64,000 nucleotides of DNA from Microbacterium ginsengiterrae (GCF_014205075.1 NZ_JACHMU010000001.1:372001-436000); one strand, 5' to 3'; positions 53,512 to 64,000 are shown, counted from the stretch's first letter. Program-made: numbers and translations. The notes: generated by a model not told the origin, from the letters alone.

Positions 53512-54665
53512 CGTTCGACCCGACCCTGTTCCTGCCCGACGACCTCCTGGAGCGGATCAGGGAGCGCGCACCGATCCACGACCGCGAGAACACCTTCCCC
53601 GAGCAGGATCTCGCTGAACTCCGAGCGGCCGGATACCTGTCGATCCTCGTCCCGACCGAACGCGGCGGCGCCGGACTGAGCCTCGAGCAGGCCGCGATCC
53701 TGCAGCAGCGCCTGGCGACGGCATCCCCCGCGACCGCGCTCGCGATCAACATGCATCTCGTCTGGACGGGCGTGGCGAAGGTGTTCAGCGACCGAGGAGT
53801 CCCCGGCCTGGAATTCGTGCAGGACGGCGCGGTCGCCGGGGACGTCTTCGCGTTCGGCATCAGCGAGGCGGGCAACGACCTCGTCCTGTTCGGCAGCGAC
53901 ACCGAGGCGACCCCACAGGGCGACGGTGCGTACTCGTTCACCGGTACGAAGATCTTCACGTCGCTGGCGCCGGTGTGGACGAAACTCGGTCTGCACGGAC
54001 TCGACACCACCTCTCCGGATGGTCCGAAACTCGTCTTCGCGTTCATCGACCGCACGGATGCCGTGACCACGAGCGACGACTGGGACACGCTCGGCATGCG
54101 GGCGACCCAGAGCCGCACGACCCGGATCGACGGTGCCGTCGCCGCCGCAGAGCACGTCGTGCGCCGGATCGATCCGGGGCCGGGTGCGGACCCGATCATC
54201 TTCGGCATCTTCAGCGTCTTCGAGCTGCTCCTCGCTTCGGTGTACACCGGTGTCGCGCGGCGCGCGCTCGACCTCGCGGTGCAGACCGCGCAGAAGCGGA
54301 CCTCGAAGAAGACAGGACTGGCGTACAGCCAGGACCCCGACATCCGCTGGCGCATCGCCGACATGAGCCTCGCCTACGAGGCCCTCCCGCCGCAGATCGC
54401 CGCGCTCGCTCGCGACGTCGATGAGCAGGCGGACCACGGCGCGCTGTGGTTCACACTCCTGTCGGGGACGAAGCACCGGGCGGTCACGATGGCCAAGCAC
54501 GTGGTCGACCAGGCCGTCCTCACCGCGGGCGGCGGAGCCTACTTCTCCTCCAACGAGCTCTCGCGCCTGTACCGCGACGTGCTGGCCGGCATGTTCCATC
54601 CGTCGGATCCGGAGTCCGCGCACTCCGCCGCGGCGAGCGCGCTGCTCGGACCTCTGCAGGGTTGA
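53508..54665 (+). CDS. Acyl-CoA dehydrogenase family protein
   Basis: A 385-residue flavoprotein. FPEQDLAELRAAGYLSILVPTERGGAGLSLEQAAILQQRLA is the N-terminal helical domain. The beta domain holds FAFGISEAGNDLVLFGSDTEATPQGDGAYSFTGTKIFTSLAP and WDTLGMRATQSRTTRIDGA, the FAD and CoA contact loops. The C-terminal helices end HVVDQAVLTAGGGAYFSSNELSRLYRDVLAGMFHPSDPESAHSAAA. It introduces a double bond into an acyl-CoA or acts as a related flavin enzyme. GTG start, coupled to the hydrolase. Confidence 0.9.
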   Translation: MTFDPTLFLPDDLLERIRERAPIHDRENTFPEQDLAELRAAGYLSILVPTERGGAGLSLEQAAILQQRLATASPATALAINMHLVWTGVAKVFSDRGVPGLEFVQDGAVAGDVFAFGISEAGNDLVLFGSDTEATPQGDGAYSFTGTKIFTSLAPVWTKLGLHGLDTTSPDGPKLVFAFIDRTDAVTTSDDWDTLGMRATQSRTTRIDGAVAAAEHVVRRIDPGPGADPIIFGIFSVFELLLASVYTGVARRALDLAVQTAQKRTSKKTGLAYSQDPDIRWRIADMSLAYEALPPQIAALARDVDEQADHGALWFTLLSGTKHRAVTMAKHVVDQAVLTAGGGAYFSSNELSRLYRDVLAGMFHPSDPESAHSAAASALLGPLQG

Positions 54666-54700
54666 GCGGCGGCTTCGACTCGCCTTCGGCTCGCTCACCC

Positions 54701-54800
54701 CGTTTCGTCTCGCTGCGCTCGCTCAACGACCCGTCGGACGGGCGCGCAGCGCCGGTACGCGGGTCGTTGAGCGCAGGCGCGCAGCGCCGAAGACGAAACG
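54701..54800. repeat. Long imperfect palindrome (REP-like or terminator)
   Basis: CGTTTCGTCT (54701-54710) is the exact complement of 54791-54800, and CGCTCAACGACCCG (54720-54733) is the exact complement of 54760-54773. Together they can fold into one long stem of about 100 bp with internal bulges. It lies between convergent genes and probably ends both transcripts; sequences of this type are often repeated in actinobacterial genomes. Confidence 0.65.
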
Positions 54801-54847
54801 CCGGCAGCGAGGTACGCGGGTCGAAAGCTCCCTCCGACGCCGCGACG

Positions 54848-55120
54848 TCACCTCCGGTCGAAGTCGAACGCCTTCAGCAGTTCGTCGACGGCCTGCTCCC
54901 GCTCCTCGCCGCCGTTCTCGAACATGTGCGCGACATGCGTGCGCAGGTGGTTCTCCAGCAGCAGCCGGTTGAGTGACTCCAGCGACTTCTGGATGGCGCG
55001 CGACTGCGTGATGATGTCCATGCAGTACTCCTCGCCCTCGATCATGCGGGTGACGCCGCGCAGCTGACCCTCGAGGATGCTCGTGCGATGCAGAGCGCGC
55101 TTCTTGATGTCTTCGATCAC
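54848..55120 (-). CDS. CsoR/RcnR family metal-sensing (or thiol-sensing) repressor
   Basis: A 90-residue four-helix repressor: HRTSILEGQLRGVTRMIEGEEYCMDIITQSRAIQKSLESLNRLLLENHLRTHV. The candidate ligands are C33, H58 and H62, a C-H-H set. Cu(I)-sensing CsoR uses C-H-C, whereas RcnR (Ni/Co) uses C-H-H plus an N-terminal His that is missing here (residue 3 is E). The inducer is therefore unclear. No transporter or copper chaperone gene is adjacent. TAGCCT lies six bases before the GTG start. Confidence 0.9.
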   Translation of the reverse strand: MIEDIKKRALHRTSILEGQLRGVTRMIEGEEYCMDIITQSRAIQKSLESLNRLLLENHLRTHVAHMFENGGEEREQAVDELLKAFDFDRR

Positions 55121-55169
55121 GAATCGAGGCTACCGCGCACGGGTCGCACCGGACGCGTGCAGGGAGCTC

Positions 55170-55234
55170 GCACGCCTGCAGGGCGACACGCCGCCGAAAG
55201 CCCCTGCATCCGTGCGCCGGCCCTGCAGGCGTGC
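55170..55234. repeat. 15-bp perfect inverted repeat
   Basis: GCACGCCTGCAGGGC at 55170-55184 is the exact complement of 55220-55234, with 35 bp between. It lies between the divergent csoR-like and DUF445 genes. Symmetry and position suit a regulatory site or a hairpin; the wide loop makes a terminator less likely. Confidence 0.6.
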
Positions 55235-55321
55235 GGCGGGCTGGTGCGGCAGGCGTGGGGCGGGGGCGCTGCGGCGGTCGGGAGGATGCTGCGCTCTCGC
55301 GCGCGTGCGAGGATGACAGGC

Positions 55322-56599
55322 ATGCCGCGCACTCCGATGGCTCTGCTGTCTCCCGCCGATCGTGAGCGTCTGCGCGCCCTGCGCGTGATGAAGGCCATCG
55401 CCCTCGGCGCGCTCGTCTTCATGGCGGTCGCATTCGTCATCGCCTTCTGGCTGCAGGAGCGGCATCCGTGGCTCTCGTACGTCCGCGCCGCCGCCGAGGG
55501 CGGGATGGTCGGCGCCCTCGCCGACTGGTTCGCGGTGACGGCCCTTTTCCGGCGGCCCCTGGGGCTGCCGATCCCGCACACCGCGATCATCCCGAACCGC
55601 AAGGACGAGATCGGCCGCACGCTGGGCGAGTTCGTGGAGACGAACTTCCTCGCCGCCGACGTCGTGCGCACCAAGCTCTCCTCGACCGCCATCGCCCGTC
55701 GCGCGGGCGAGTGGCTCCGCCGGCCGGAGAGCGCCAAGCGAGTCGCGGCGGAGGGATCCACCATCGCGACCGCGATCCTCAACGCCCTCAGCGACGACGA
55801 TGTGCGCGATCTCATCAGCGACCTCGCCCGTGAGCACCTCGTGGAGCCCGAGTGGGGCCCGCCTGCCGGCGCCTGGCTGGAGAAGATCGTCGAGTCAGGG
55901 GCCCACCACGGCGCCGTCGACCTCGCCGCAGACACCATCGCCGCGTGGCTCGACGCGAACGCCGCCGCCTTCTCCGGACTCGTCTCCCGGCGCCTGCCGT
56001 CGTGGGTGCCGCGCCTCGCACACCGCTTCGTCGACGACACCGTCCACCACGAGGCGGTGAAGTTCGTCGCCGCTGTGCGTGAGGACCCGCATCACCCCGC
56101 CCGGCGCGCGATCGACGGCTACCTCGGTCGCCTCGCGGAGAACCTGCAGAACGACCAGGACACGCGCCGGAAGCTCGAGAACGCCAAGGCGTCGCTGTTC
56201 GACAGCCCCCGCGTCGGAGCACTGGCGGCCGAGGCCTGGAACACCGCGAAGAACGGGCTGATCCGGTCGCTGGCGGACGAGGACAGCGGCCTCCGTGTCC
56301 GTGCCGTCCAGGCGATCGAGGAGGTCGGGGACCGTCTGACGACGGATGCCGCTCTGCAGCGCCGCGTGGACACCTGGGTGTCCGATGCCGCCGTCTTCCT
56401 CGTCGACCGCTACCGGCACGACATCGCGTCCATCATCACCGACACCGTCGAGCGGTGGGACCCCGCGGAGACCACGGAGAAGATCGAGCTCATGGTGGGC
56501 CGGGATCTGCAGTACATCCGCCTGAACGGCACGGTGGTCGGCGCCCTCGCCGGGCTCGCGATCTTCTCCATCGCCCACGCCGTGATCCCTGGAGTGTGA
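55322..56599 (+). CDS. DUF445 family membrane protein
   Basis: A 425-residue protein with membrane spans at both ends (about 24-45, IALGALVFMAVAFVIAFWL, and the last 20 residues, VVGALAGLAIFSIAHAVIP). The long middle is helical and cytoplasmic or extracellular. AAAEGGMVGALADWFAVTALFRRPLGLPIPHTAIIPNRKDEIGRTLGEFVETNFL is the DUF445 hallmark. Function is unknown. It ends 2 bp before hutG and may be cotranscribed with it. Confidence 0.9.
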   Translation: MPRTPMALLSPADRERLRALRVMKAIALGALVFMAVAFVIAFWLQERHPWLSYVRAAAEGGMVGALADWFAVTALFRRPLGLPIPHTAIIPNRKDEIGRTLGEFVETNFLAADVVRTKLSSTAIARRAGEWLRRPESAKRVAAEGSTIATAILNALSDDDVRDLISDLAREHLVEPEWGPPAGAWLEKIVESGAHHGAVDLAADTIAAWLDANAAAFSGLVSRRLPSWVPRLAHRFVDDTVHHEAVKFVAAVREDPHHPARRAIDGYLGRLAENLQNDQDTRRKLENAKASLFDSPRVGALAAEAWNTAKNGLIRSLADEDSGLRVRAVQAIEEVGDRLTTDAALQRRVDTWVSDAAVFLVDRYRHDIASIITDTVERWDPAETTEKIELMVGRDLQYIRLNGTVVGALAGLAIFSIAHAVIPGV

Positions 56600-56601
56600 T
56601 C

Positions 56602-57516
56602 ATGCCTCTCTCCCACGACCCGCTGTGGCCGCGCGCCGGCTCCTGGCCGGCATTCGACGGCACCGCCGCCGCCGCACTGCTCGGCGTCCCAACCTGGCGC
56701 ACGTCCCTTTCACCGACGGGCGCTCATGCGACCCCTCGCGCCGTCCGGGAGGCGCTGCAGAGGTACAGCACGACGCTGATGGGTCCGCCGCCCGTCGACC
56801 TCGCCGATGTGCTGAGGATCCAGGATGCCGGCGACATCGATGAGCCGGACGGCGAGGCGGGCGAAGCGGCCGTCATCGAACGCGTGCGCGCCCTAGCGCC
56901 CGCGTTCGTCGTCGCCCTCGGCGGAGACAACTCGCTGACCTACCCGGTCGCACTGGGCGCGCAGGCGTCCGGCCTCATCACGTTCGATGCGCACTTCGAT
57001 CTTCGAGACGGCGTCTCCAACGGCACCCCGGTCCGCAGACTCGTCGAGGATGCGCCCGCAAGGTCGGCGACACCGACATCCAGGATCGACCCGCGTCGCA
57101 TCGTGCAGATCGGCATCGCGGACTTCGCCAACTCGAGCGCATACGCCTGGCGCGCAACTGACTGGGGCATCCGCGTCATCACCCTCGACGACGTGCGACG
57201 CCGCGGCATCGACGACGTCGTCGCCGAGGCGGTGGACGTGGCCGGCGCCGGCCCAGGGCGCGTCCACCTCGACATCGACGTCGATGTCTGCGACCGCTCC
57301 GTCGCACCGGGTTGTCCTGCCAGTATCCCCGGCGGTCTCGCGGCGTGGGAGCTGCGGTCCCTCACCCGTGCGGTGGCATCGGATGCGCGCGTGGTCAGCG
57401 CCGACATCGCGGAGGTGGATGCCACCGCCGATGCCGAGGACGGCCGCACGGTCCGTCTGGCAGCGCTGTGCGTGCTCGAGCTCCTCGCCGGCCTCGTCGG
57501 ACGGTCGTCCGCGTGA
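56602..57516 (+). CDS. hutG: Formimidoylglutamase / ureohydrolase family protein
   Basis: A 304-residue arginase-fold enzyme. Metal motifs are GGDN (107-110), DAHFD (D129, H131, D133) and DIDVD (D224, D226). The first ligand, usually H in GGDH, is N110 here. Together with hutHUI nearby it is best read as the enzyme that hydrolyses N-formimidoyl-L-glutamate to glutamate and formamide. The N substitution is seen in some HutG-like proteins but lowers confidence in Mn site geometry. Starts 2 bp after the DUF445 stop. Confidence 0.85.
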   Translation: MPLSHDPLWPRAGSWPAFDGTAAAALLGVPTWRTSLSPTGAHATPRAVREALQRYSTTLMGPPPVDLADVLRIQDAGDIDEPDGEAGEAAVIERVRALAPAFVVALGGDNSLTYPVALGAQASGLITFDAHFDLRDGVSNGTPVRRLVEDAPARSATPTSRIDPRRIVQIGIADFANSSAYAWRATDWGIRVITLDDVRRRGIDDVVAEAVDVAGAGPGRVHLDIDVDVCDRSVAPGCPASIPGGLAAWELRSLTRAVASDARVVSADIAEVDATADAEDGRTVRLAALCVLELLAGLVGRSSA

Positions 57517-57605
57517 ACGCGGGACCATAGCGTCTCCGAGGCATCGACGAAAGGCCCCTGCGCGCACCGCGGCTGTCCTCGATAGTGGGAGGGAAGGAGG
57601 CCGAC

Positions 57606-57971
57606 ATGGCGCAGAGAACGACGCGGTCCGAGACCCGCACCGACCCCACCCGTATGGTGAATCAGCCGGCGCTGCGGTCGTCGGACGGCACCATCTGGAT
57701 CGTCGTGTCCGGTCTGTTCGTGCTGATCTGCCTCGTGCCGCTGAGCCTGCTCACCGTCATCGCACCTCGCGCGTCCGCTCCGGTGGCTTGGGTCACCGCG
57801 ATCCTCGTGGTGGTGCTGTTCGCCGCACTCCTCGCGAGTCGCTGGCTTGTCACGCAGCGTGAGCGCCGTCTGAAGATCATGGCGGTGCTCATGCTCGCGA
57901 TGGCCGCGATCGCGCTGATCGGCCTCGTCGTGTGCGCGGCGATCGAGTGGTCGGCGGTGCCCGCGGTCTAG
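57606..57971 (+). CDS. Small membrane protein of unknown function
   Basis: A 121-residue protein with three hydrophobic segments ([66 protein letters not shown]). GGAAGGAGG lies eight bases before the ATG. The family is unknown. It ends with a 4-bp overlap with the convergent hutI gene. Confidence 0.75.
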   Translation: MAQRTTRSETRTDPTRMVNQPALRSSDGTIWIVVSGLFVLICLVPLSLLTVIAPRASAPVAWVTAILVVVLFAALLASRWLVTQRERRLKIMAVLMLAMAAIALIGLVVCAAIEWSAVPAV

Positions 57972-59128
57972 ACGGTGACGCCGTCCTTCCACACCCCGGC
58001 GATGAGGGGGACGCCGGGGCGGTACGACAGGTGGACGTGACTGGGCGCCGCGAGCAGGATGAGATCGGCGCGCATGCCGACGTCGACGCGGCCGATGTCG
58101 TCGCGGCGGAGGGCCGCAGCACCTCCGGCGGTGGCGGCCCAGAGGGCCTCCCGTGGGGTCATCCCCATCTCGCGCACCGCGACGGCGATGCAGAACGGCA
58201 TGGAGGAGGTGAAGCTCGACCCGGGATTGGTGTCGCACGCGAGCGCGACCGTCACCCCTGCGTCGATGAGCCGTCGGGCGTCGGGGTAGGGCTGACGTGT
58301 GGAGAATTCGACACCCGGCAGGAGGGTGAGCACCGTGTCGGACTCCGCGAGCGCCGCGATGTCCTCGTCGGCGAGGTAGGTGCCGTGGTCGACGGACGCC
58401 GCCCCGAGCGCGACGGCCATGCGCACGCCGTCCCCCGAGCCGAGTTGCGCCGCGTGGATGCGGGGCAGCAGCCCTCGGGCGATCCCCGCCTCGAGCACGC
58501 GCCGCGACTGCTCGACGGTGAACGCTCCGGTCTCGCAGAACACATCGATCCACCGCGCATACGGTGCGCAGGCGTCGAGCATCGGCCCGATCACAAGGTC
58601 GACGTAGCCGTCTGGATCCTCCGCGTATTCGGCGGGAACGACATGCGCACCGAGGAAGGTCACCTCGTCCGTCACCTCGGCGGCGAGCCGAACCGACCGC
58701 TCTTCGGTCGCGACGTCGAGCCCGTATCCGCTCTTGACCTCGACGGTCGTCGTCCCCTGCGCGCGCATCTCGTCGATGAAGCCGCGCAGCCGCCGCCGGA
58801 GTTCGTGCTCCTCGGCGGCGCGTGTGGCGGCGACGGTGGATCGGATGCCGCCGGCGGCATACGTCCCGCCCGCCATGCGCGCCTCGAACTCGGCCGCGCG
58901 GTCTCCGGCGAAGACGATGTGGCTGTGGCTGTCGATGAACCCGGGGATGACAGCCCGGCCCGCCGCATCGACGACCACGAGGTCCCCGTCGCCGGTCGGC
59001 GCGTCGGAGGCCGCGCCCAGCCATGCGATGCGATCGCCTTCGATGAGGACGGCGGCGTCGCGGAGGACCCCCGCCGCGGTGTGCGTGGTGAGCTCACCGA
59101 TGTCGGTGATCAGCGTGCGCATCGCCAT
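57968..59128 (-). CDS. hutI: Imidazolonepropionase
   Basis: A 386-residue amidohydrolase that opens 4-imidazolone-5-propionate to N-formimidoyl-glutamate. [34 protein letters not shown] is the metal-binding HxH and HutI signature. [43 protein letters not shown] and [16 protein letters not shown] follow in family order. It is the third gene of the hutH-hutU-hutI operon, 13 bp after hutU. Confidence 0.95.
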   Translation of the reverse strand: MAMRTLITDIGELTTHTAAGVLRDAAVLIEGDRIAWLGAASDAPTGDGDLVVVDAAGRAVIPGFIDSHSHIVFAGDRAAEFEARMAGGTYAAGGIRSTVAATRAAEEHELRRRLRGFIDEMRAQGTTTVEVKSGYGLDVATEERSVRLAAEVTDEVTFLGAHVVPAEYAEDPDGYVDLVIGPMLDACAPYARWIDVFCETGAFTVEQSRRVLEAGIARGLLPRIHAAQLGSGDGVRMAVALGAASVDHGTYLADEDIAALAESDTVLTLLPGVEFSTRQPYPDARRLIDAGVTVALACDTNPGSSFTSSMPFCIAVAVREMGMTPREALWAATAGGAAALRRDDIGRVDVGMRADLILLAAPSHVHLSYRPGVPLIAGVWKDGVTV

Positions 59129-59141
59129 CTCGTCTCCGTCC

Positions 59142-60774
<1,633 letters not shown>

Positions 60775-60782
<8 letters not shown>

Positions 60783-62307
60783 GAGTGTTCTCCTCTGCGG
60801 TGCGAGCGACGGCGCCCGATCGGACGAGTTCGGTGACGGCTTCCATCTCGGGCGAGAGGAACCGGTCGGGACCGGGCCCCGCGGCCACCGTGCGCACGAG
60901 ATCGCGCACGGCCCCGGTCGCCGGTCCTGCCTCGAGGGGCGCACGCAGGTCGATGGCTCTGGCGGCGGTGAGCACCTCGATCGCGAGCACTCTGGCGAGC
61001 CCGTCGACGGCCCGGCGCAGCTTGCGCGCCGCCGCCCACCCCATCGAGACGTGATCCTCCTGCATGGCGGAGGACGGGATCGAATCGACCGATGCCGGCA
61101 CGGCGAGACGCTTGAGCTCCGAGACGATCCCTGCCGCGGCGTACTGGGCGATCATGAGGCCGGAGTCGACGCCGACCTCGTGCGCGAGGAATGGCGGGAG
61201 TCCGCGGTTGCGCGCAGGGTCGAGGGCCCGATCGGTGCGGCGCTCCGACGCCGAGGCGACGTCGGCGACCGAGATCGCCAGGAAGTCGAGGACGGCGGCG
61301 ACCGGCGCCCCGTGGAAGTTGCCGTTGGACTCGATCCGGCCGTCGACGGTCACGACGGGGTTGTCGATCACGCTGGCCAGCTCTCGTGACGCGATCGTCG
61401 CTGCGTGCGCCATGGTGTCGCGTGCCGCACCGTTGACCTGGGGTGCGCAGCGCAGCGAATAGGCGTCCTGCACGCGACCGTCCTCCGGCCCGCGATGGCT
61501 GGCGACCATCGGCGAACCGCCGAGGAACCGGCGGAGGCCGGCAGCGGAATCCGCCTGTCCTGCCTGCGGTCGCAGTGCCATGAGGTCGGCGGCGAAAACC
61601 GCGTCGGTGCCGAGCTGGCTCTCGATCGACATCGCCGCGGCGACATCCGCCGTGGTCAACAGTGTCCCGAGGTCGTGCAGCGCCAGCACCAGCATCCCCA
61701 GCATCCCGTCGGTGCCGTTGATGAGGGCGAGCCCTTCCTTCTCCTCGAAGGCGAGCGCGCTGATTCCGGCGGCGGCGAGCGCATCGGATGCCGGCATGAG
61801 CGCGCCGTCGACGCGCACGTCGCCCTCCCCCATCGCGGCGAGCGCGATGTGGGCGAGAGGAGCAAGGTCGCCGGAGCACCCCAGTGATCCGTACTCGCGC
61901 ACGACGGGCGTGATGCCGGCGTTGAGCATGGCCGCGTACGTCTCCACGACGACCGTGCGGACTCCCGTGCGTCCGGAGGCGAGCGTCTGCAGCCGCAGCA
62001 GCTGCAGGGCGCGAACGACCTCGGTCTCGACTTCTGCGCCGGTGCCCGCGGCATGCGAGCGGATGAGGCTCGCCTGCAACTGACGACGCCGCTCCGGCGC
62101 GATGAAGGTCGTCGCGAGGGCGCCGAATCCGGTCGAGACTCCGTAGTGCGGATTCTCGTCGGCCGCGAGCGCGTCGATGATCGCGCGGGATTCCTGGATG
62201 CGCGCGCGGGCGCCGTCGGCGAGTGCGACGGGTGCGCCGTCTCTGGCCACGGCGACGACCTGGGCCGGGGTGAGGACGGCGTCTCCGATGCGGATGGGGT
62301 GGGGCAT
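60775..62307 (-). CDS. hutH: Histidine ammonia-lyase
   Basis: A 510-residue lyase that deaminates histidine to urocanate. The MIO prosthetic group is formed from the triad at 144-146, here C144-S145-G146 in [14 protein letters not shown] (the classical triad is A-S-G; Cys is also known from actinobacterial enzymes). The catalytic Y55 is in [31 protein letters not shown] and [19 protein letters not shown] are family motifs. First gene of the hut operon; 58 bp separate it from the divergent IclR gene. Confidence 0.97.
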
Positions 62308-62365
62308 GCCTCGATTCCACACCAGCCCGATGGCGCCCGGCAGGCGCCCGTGACATCCTGTGTCT

Positions 62366-63133
62366 GTGATCCCAGACAATCGAGGGTGCGGCCCGCAGGT
62401 CCCAGCGGCGGACCAGACCCTCCGGATCCTGCGGCACATGGCAGCCCGCCCCGCCCCGGTGGCGGCATCCGCCATCGCCCGCGAGCTCCACCTCCCGCGC
62501 TCGACCGTGCATCACCTGTTGAACACGCTCGCCGCGCACGGTTTCGTGCTGCACCTCCTCGAGGAGCGCAGATGGGCACTGGGAACCACGGCTTCCGAGC
62601 TCGCCGGCGGTTTCGCCCGACAGCAGCCGCTGGCGAGGCTCGGGCGCCCCCTGGTCGCCGCTCTCGCCGACCGACTCGGCGAGAGCACGCACCTCGGAGT
62701 TCTCAGCGGAGCCGACGTCATCTACATCGTCGAGGAACGCGCGCCCCGACGACCGGCACTCGTGACCGACGTCGGCGTCCGACTGCCCGCGCATCTCACC
62801 GCGACGGGTCGCGCCATGCTCGCCGCCCTGCCTGCCGAGCAGGTGCGCGCGCTCTACCCGGACGTCGCCGCCTTCTCGACGCGGACCGGCCGCGGCCCCC
62901 GCACACCCCGCGAGCTGCGCGAGCTGCTGCGCGGCATCCGGGTCGCAGGTCACGCCTCGGAGGACGGAGAGGTGACCGACGGCACGCGGTCGGTCGGAGC
63001 GGCGGTCCTCGACGCGTCCGGCTGGCCGATCGCCGGCATCGCGACCACCTGGTCGAGCGACGGACCGGAGCCTCCTGACGCCGCGGCCGCTGTCGTCCAG
63101 GCCGCGGAGGAACTGCGTCGGCGCCTTCGCTGA
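62366..63133 (+). CDS. IclR family regulator, probably of the hut operon
   Basis: A 255-residue regulator. The N-terminal winged HTH is DQTLRILRHMAARPAPVAASAIARELHLPRSTVHHLLNTLAAHGFV. The C-terminal effector domain includes GESTHLGVLSGADVIYIVEE, LPAHLTATGRAMLAALP and GHASEDGEVTDGTRSVGAAVLDASGWPIAGI, the IclR ligand pocket. Divergent placement from hutH suggests urocanate or histidine-responsive control. GTG at 62366 is preferred to one two codons upstream. Confidence 0.88.
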   Translation: MIPDNRGCGPQVPAADQTLRILRHMAARPAPVAASAIARELHLPRSTVHHLLNTLAAHGFVLHLLEERRWALGTTASELAGGFARQQPLARLGRPLVAALADRLGESTHLGVLSGADVIYIVEERAPRRPALVTDVGVRLPAHLTATGRAMLAALPAEQVRALYPDVAAFSTRTGRGPRTPRELRELLRGIRVAGHASEDGEVTDGTRSVGAAVLDASGWPIAGIATTWSSDGPEPPDAAAAVVQAAEELRRRLR

Positions 63134-63165
63134 CAGGACCGACCACACACGGAGGCATAAGAAAA

Positions 63166-63198
63166 GGGGAGCCGCAGGTCACGCCCCTGCGACTCCCC
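63166..63198. terminator. Hairpin between the IclR gene and the small basic gene
   Basis: GGGGAGCCGCAGG (63166-63178) pairs with CCTGCGACTCCCC (63186-63198) with one mismatch. On the minus strand the stem is followed by TTTTC, which suits a terminator for the 44-residue gene; it can also stop the IclR transcript. Confidence 0.65.
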
Positions 63199-63228
63199 TG
63201 GCCCTCGGGAACCGGGCCCTTCGTCGTG

Positions 63229-63363
63229 TCAGCCTGACGCGCCCTTGCGTGGCTTGATGAAGGGCACCGGCCCCTGCTTCGCGCGCTTCGCCGCTCGTTT
63301 CTCCTTGAGCGTGAGCTGCGGCGTCTTCTTCCCGGCCTTCGCCGTCGGCGTCTTGCCTGCCAT
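63229..63363 (-). CDS. Small lysine-rich basic protein (44 residues)
   Basis: ATG at 63363 opens a 44-residue frame, MAGKTPTAKAGKKTPQLTLK at the start, continuing EKRAAKRAKQGPVPFIKPRKGASG. Roughly a third of residues are K or R, so it probably binds nucleic acid or the ribosome. GGGGAAGCGAG lies before the ATG and a hairpin with a T tract follows the stop, both consistent with a real gene. Small basic proteins of this kind are common in Microbacteriaceae but uncharacterised. Confidence 0.7.
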   Translation of the reverse strand: MAGKTPTAKAGKKTPQLTLKEKRAAKRAKQGPVPFIKPRKGASG

Positions 63364-63505
63364 CGTTACTCGCTTCCCCTTTCCTTCCGGTTGGCGGTGT
63401 GATCATGACCATAGCCGGTTCCTGGGGGAAGTCAAATTTCCCGGTGAGCGGCAAAAAAAGCACCCCTCGGGCTGCCGGTCGCCACCCGGCCGCTACGCTC
63501 GAAGA

Positions 63506-64000
63506 GTGCTCGATACTCTCACCGGATTCGCCGTGGTGGGGCTCGCGATCGCCGTCGGGTACATCATCGGCAGGATCGACCTGCTCGGCCCGCACGCCCG
63601 CCACGTCCTCGGGCGTCTGACGTTCTTCGTCCTCTCTCCGTTCCTGCTGTTCGTCGTCCTCGCGCAGGCGGACACGAGGGTGCTGTTCTCCTCGTTGCTT
63701 CCCGTCTCGGCGATCGCCGCCCTCGCCGTCATCGCGGTGCACGCCGTCGTCGCCAGGTTGCTGTGGCGGCGAGGCGTGGGCGAGACCGTCATCGGCGCTC
63801 TCTCGGCGGGGCAGGTGAACTCGAACAACATCGGCATCCCCCTCTCGCTGTATCTCCTCGGAAGTGCCGCGTACCCGGCCCCGGTGATCCTCATGCAGCT
63901 TCTCGTGTTCACGCCCGTGTCGTTGGCGATCCTGGACACGGTCACCAGCGGCCGGACATCGATGTGGCGCACATTCGTGCGGACGGCGAGGAACCCGATC
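63506..64000 (+). CDS. AEC (auxin efflux carrier) family transporter, 5' part
   Basis: The first 165 codons of a membrane transporter. VVGLAIAVGYIIGRIDLLGPHARHVLGRLTFFVLSPFLLFVVLAQAD and GETVIGALSAGQVNSNNIGIPLSLYLLGSAAYPAPVILMQLLVF are the N-terminal helices and NSNNIGIPL-type motif of AEC carriers. Substrates are usually carboxylates; not assignable here. GTG at 63506 has TACGCT (63494-63499) six bases upstream. The gene runs off the right edge. Confidence 0.9.
   Translation, partial: MLDTLTGFAVVGLAIAVGYIIGRIDLLGPHARHVLGRLTFFVLSPFLLFVVLAQADTRVLFSSLLPVSAIAALAVIAVHAVVARLLWRRGVGETVIGALSAGQVNSNNIGIPLSLYLLGSAAYPAPVILMQLLVFTPVSLAILDTVTSGRTSMWRTFVRTARNPI

Noticed and set aside
55170..55234. Intrinsic terminator
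   Set aside because: The 35-bp loop and lack of a T tract make it unlikely; kept only as an inverted repeat.

Overview
The window is a chromosomal segment of a high-GC Gram-positive actinobacterium. The gene content (class Ib nrdHIEF, hut genes, Pmt mannosyltransferase next to rsmI, arsenate reductase of the actinobacterial type, HrpA with DUF3418) and the many start codons placed 6-7 nt after a TANNNT box fit Microbacteriaceae, most like Microbacterium; that genus call is inference. No tRNA, rRNA or CRISPR array was recognised. Layout: (1) 1-20.4 kb is core-type chromosome: rsmI and pmt back to back, a DUF255 thioredoxin-fold protein with an FMN reductase, two aldo/keto reductases, HrpA helicase, an MDR reductase, a Gfo/Idh/MocA protein with a NYN/OST-HTH protein, an SDR epimerase, acetyltransferase, flavodoxin-like reductase, HerA/DUF87-like ATPase, DUF1254 protein, and a TetR/VOC pair with twin operators. 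(2) 20.5-23.1 kb is a small arsenic cassette (arsC, flavoprotein, divergent arsR) bounded by a 19-bp direct repeat. (3) 23.1-27.2 kb is an accessory patch of unknown proteins: a HEPN-motif gene split by a +1 frame change, a DUF2510-DUF4041-GIY-YIG protein, a helical protein and a small HTH regulator. (4) 27.3-46.35 kb is a mobile region bounded by 29-bp direct repeats (28/29 identical); the right copy is the 3' end of nrdF. A third, degenerate att copy at 36.94-36.97 kb, together with duplicated left-end and right-end sequences, shows two related integrative elements stacked in tandem. The left unit carries GNATs, an ABC exporter, an alpha/beta hydrolase, TetR and a CatA-type acetyltransferase, so it looks like a resistance module. 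The right unit carries a two-component system divergent from a membrane-protein/multicopper-oxidase operon, a GNAT, an IS256 relic, an MmyB-type regulator and a tyrosine integrase. Two 1283-bp IS3-family copies with identical proteins lie inverted at 35.2 and 44.2 kb; the second has cut the integrase and another gene, so the island appears immobilised. (5) 46.3-64 kb is core again: nrdHIEF with a NrdR-box pair and DnaA-box-like sites, MFS transporter plus PfkB kinase, hydrolase plus acyl-CoA dehydrogenase, CsoR-family regulator, DUF445 protein, and a complete histidine degradation set (hutG; hutH-hutU-hutI with a divergent IclR regulator), a 44-residue basic protein and the start of an AEC transporter.
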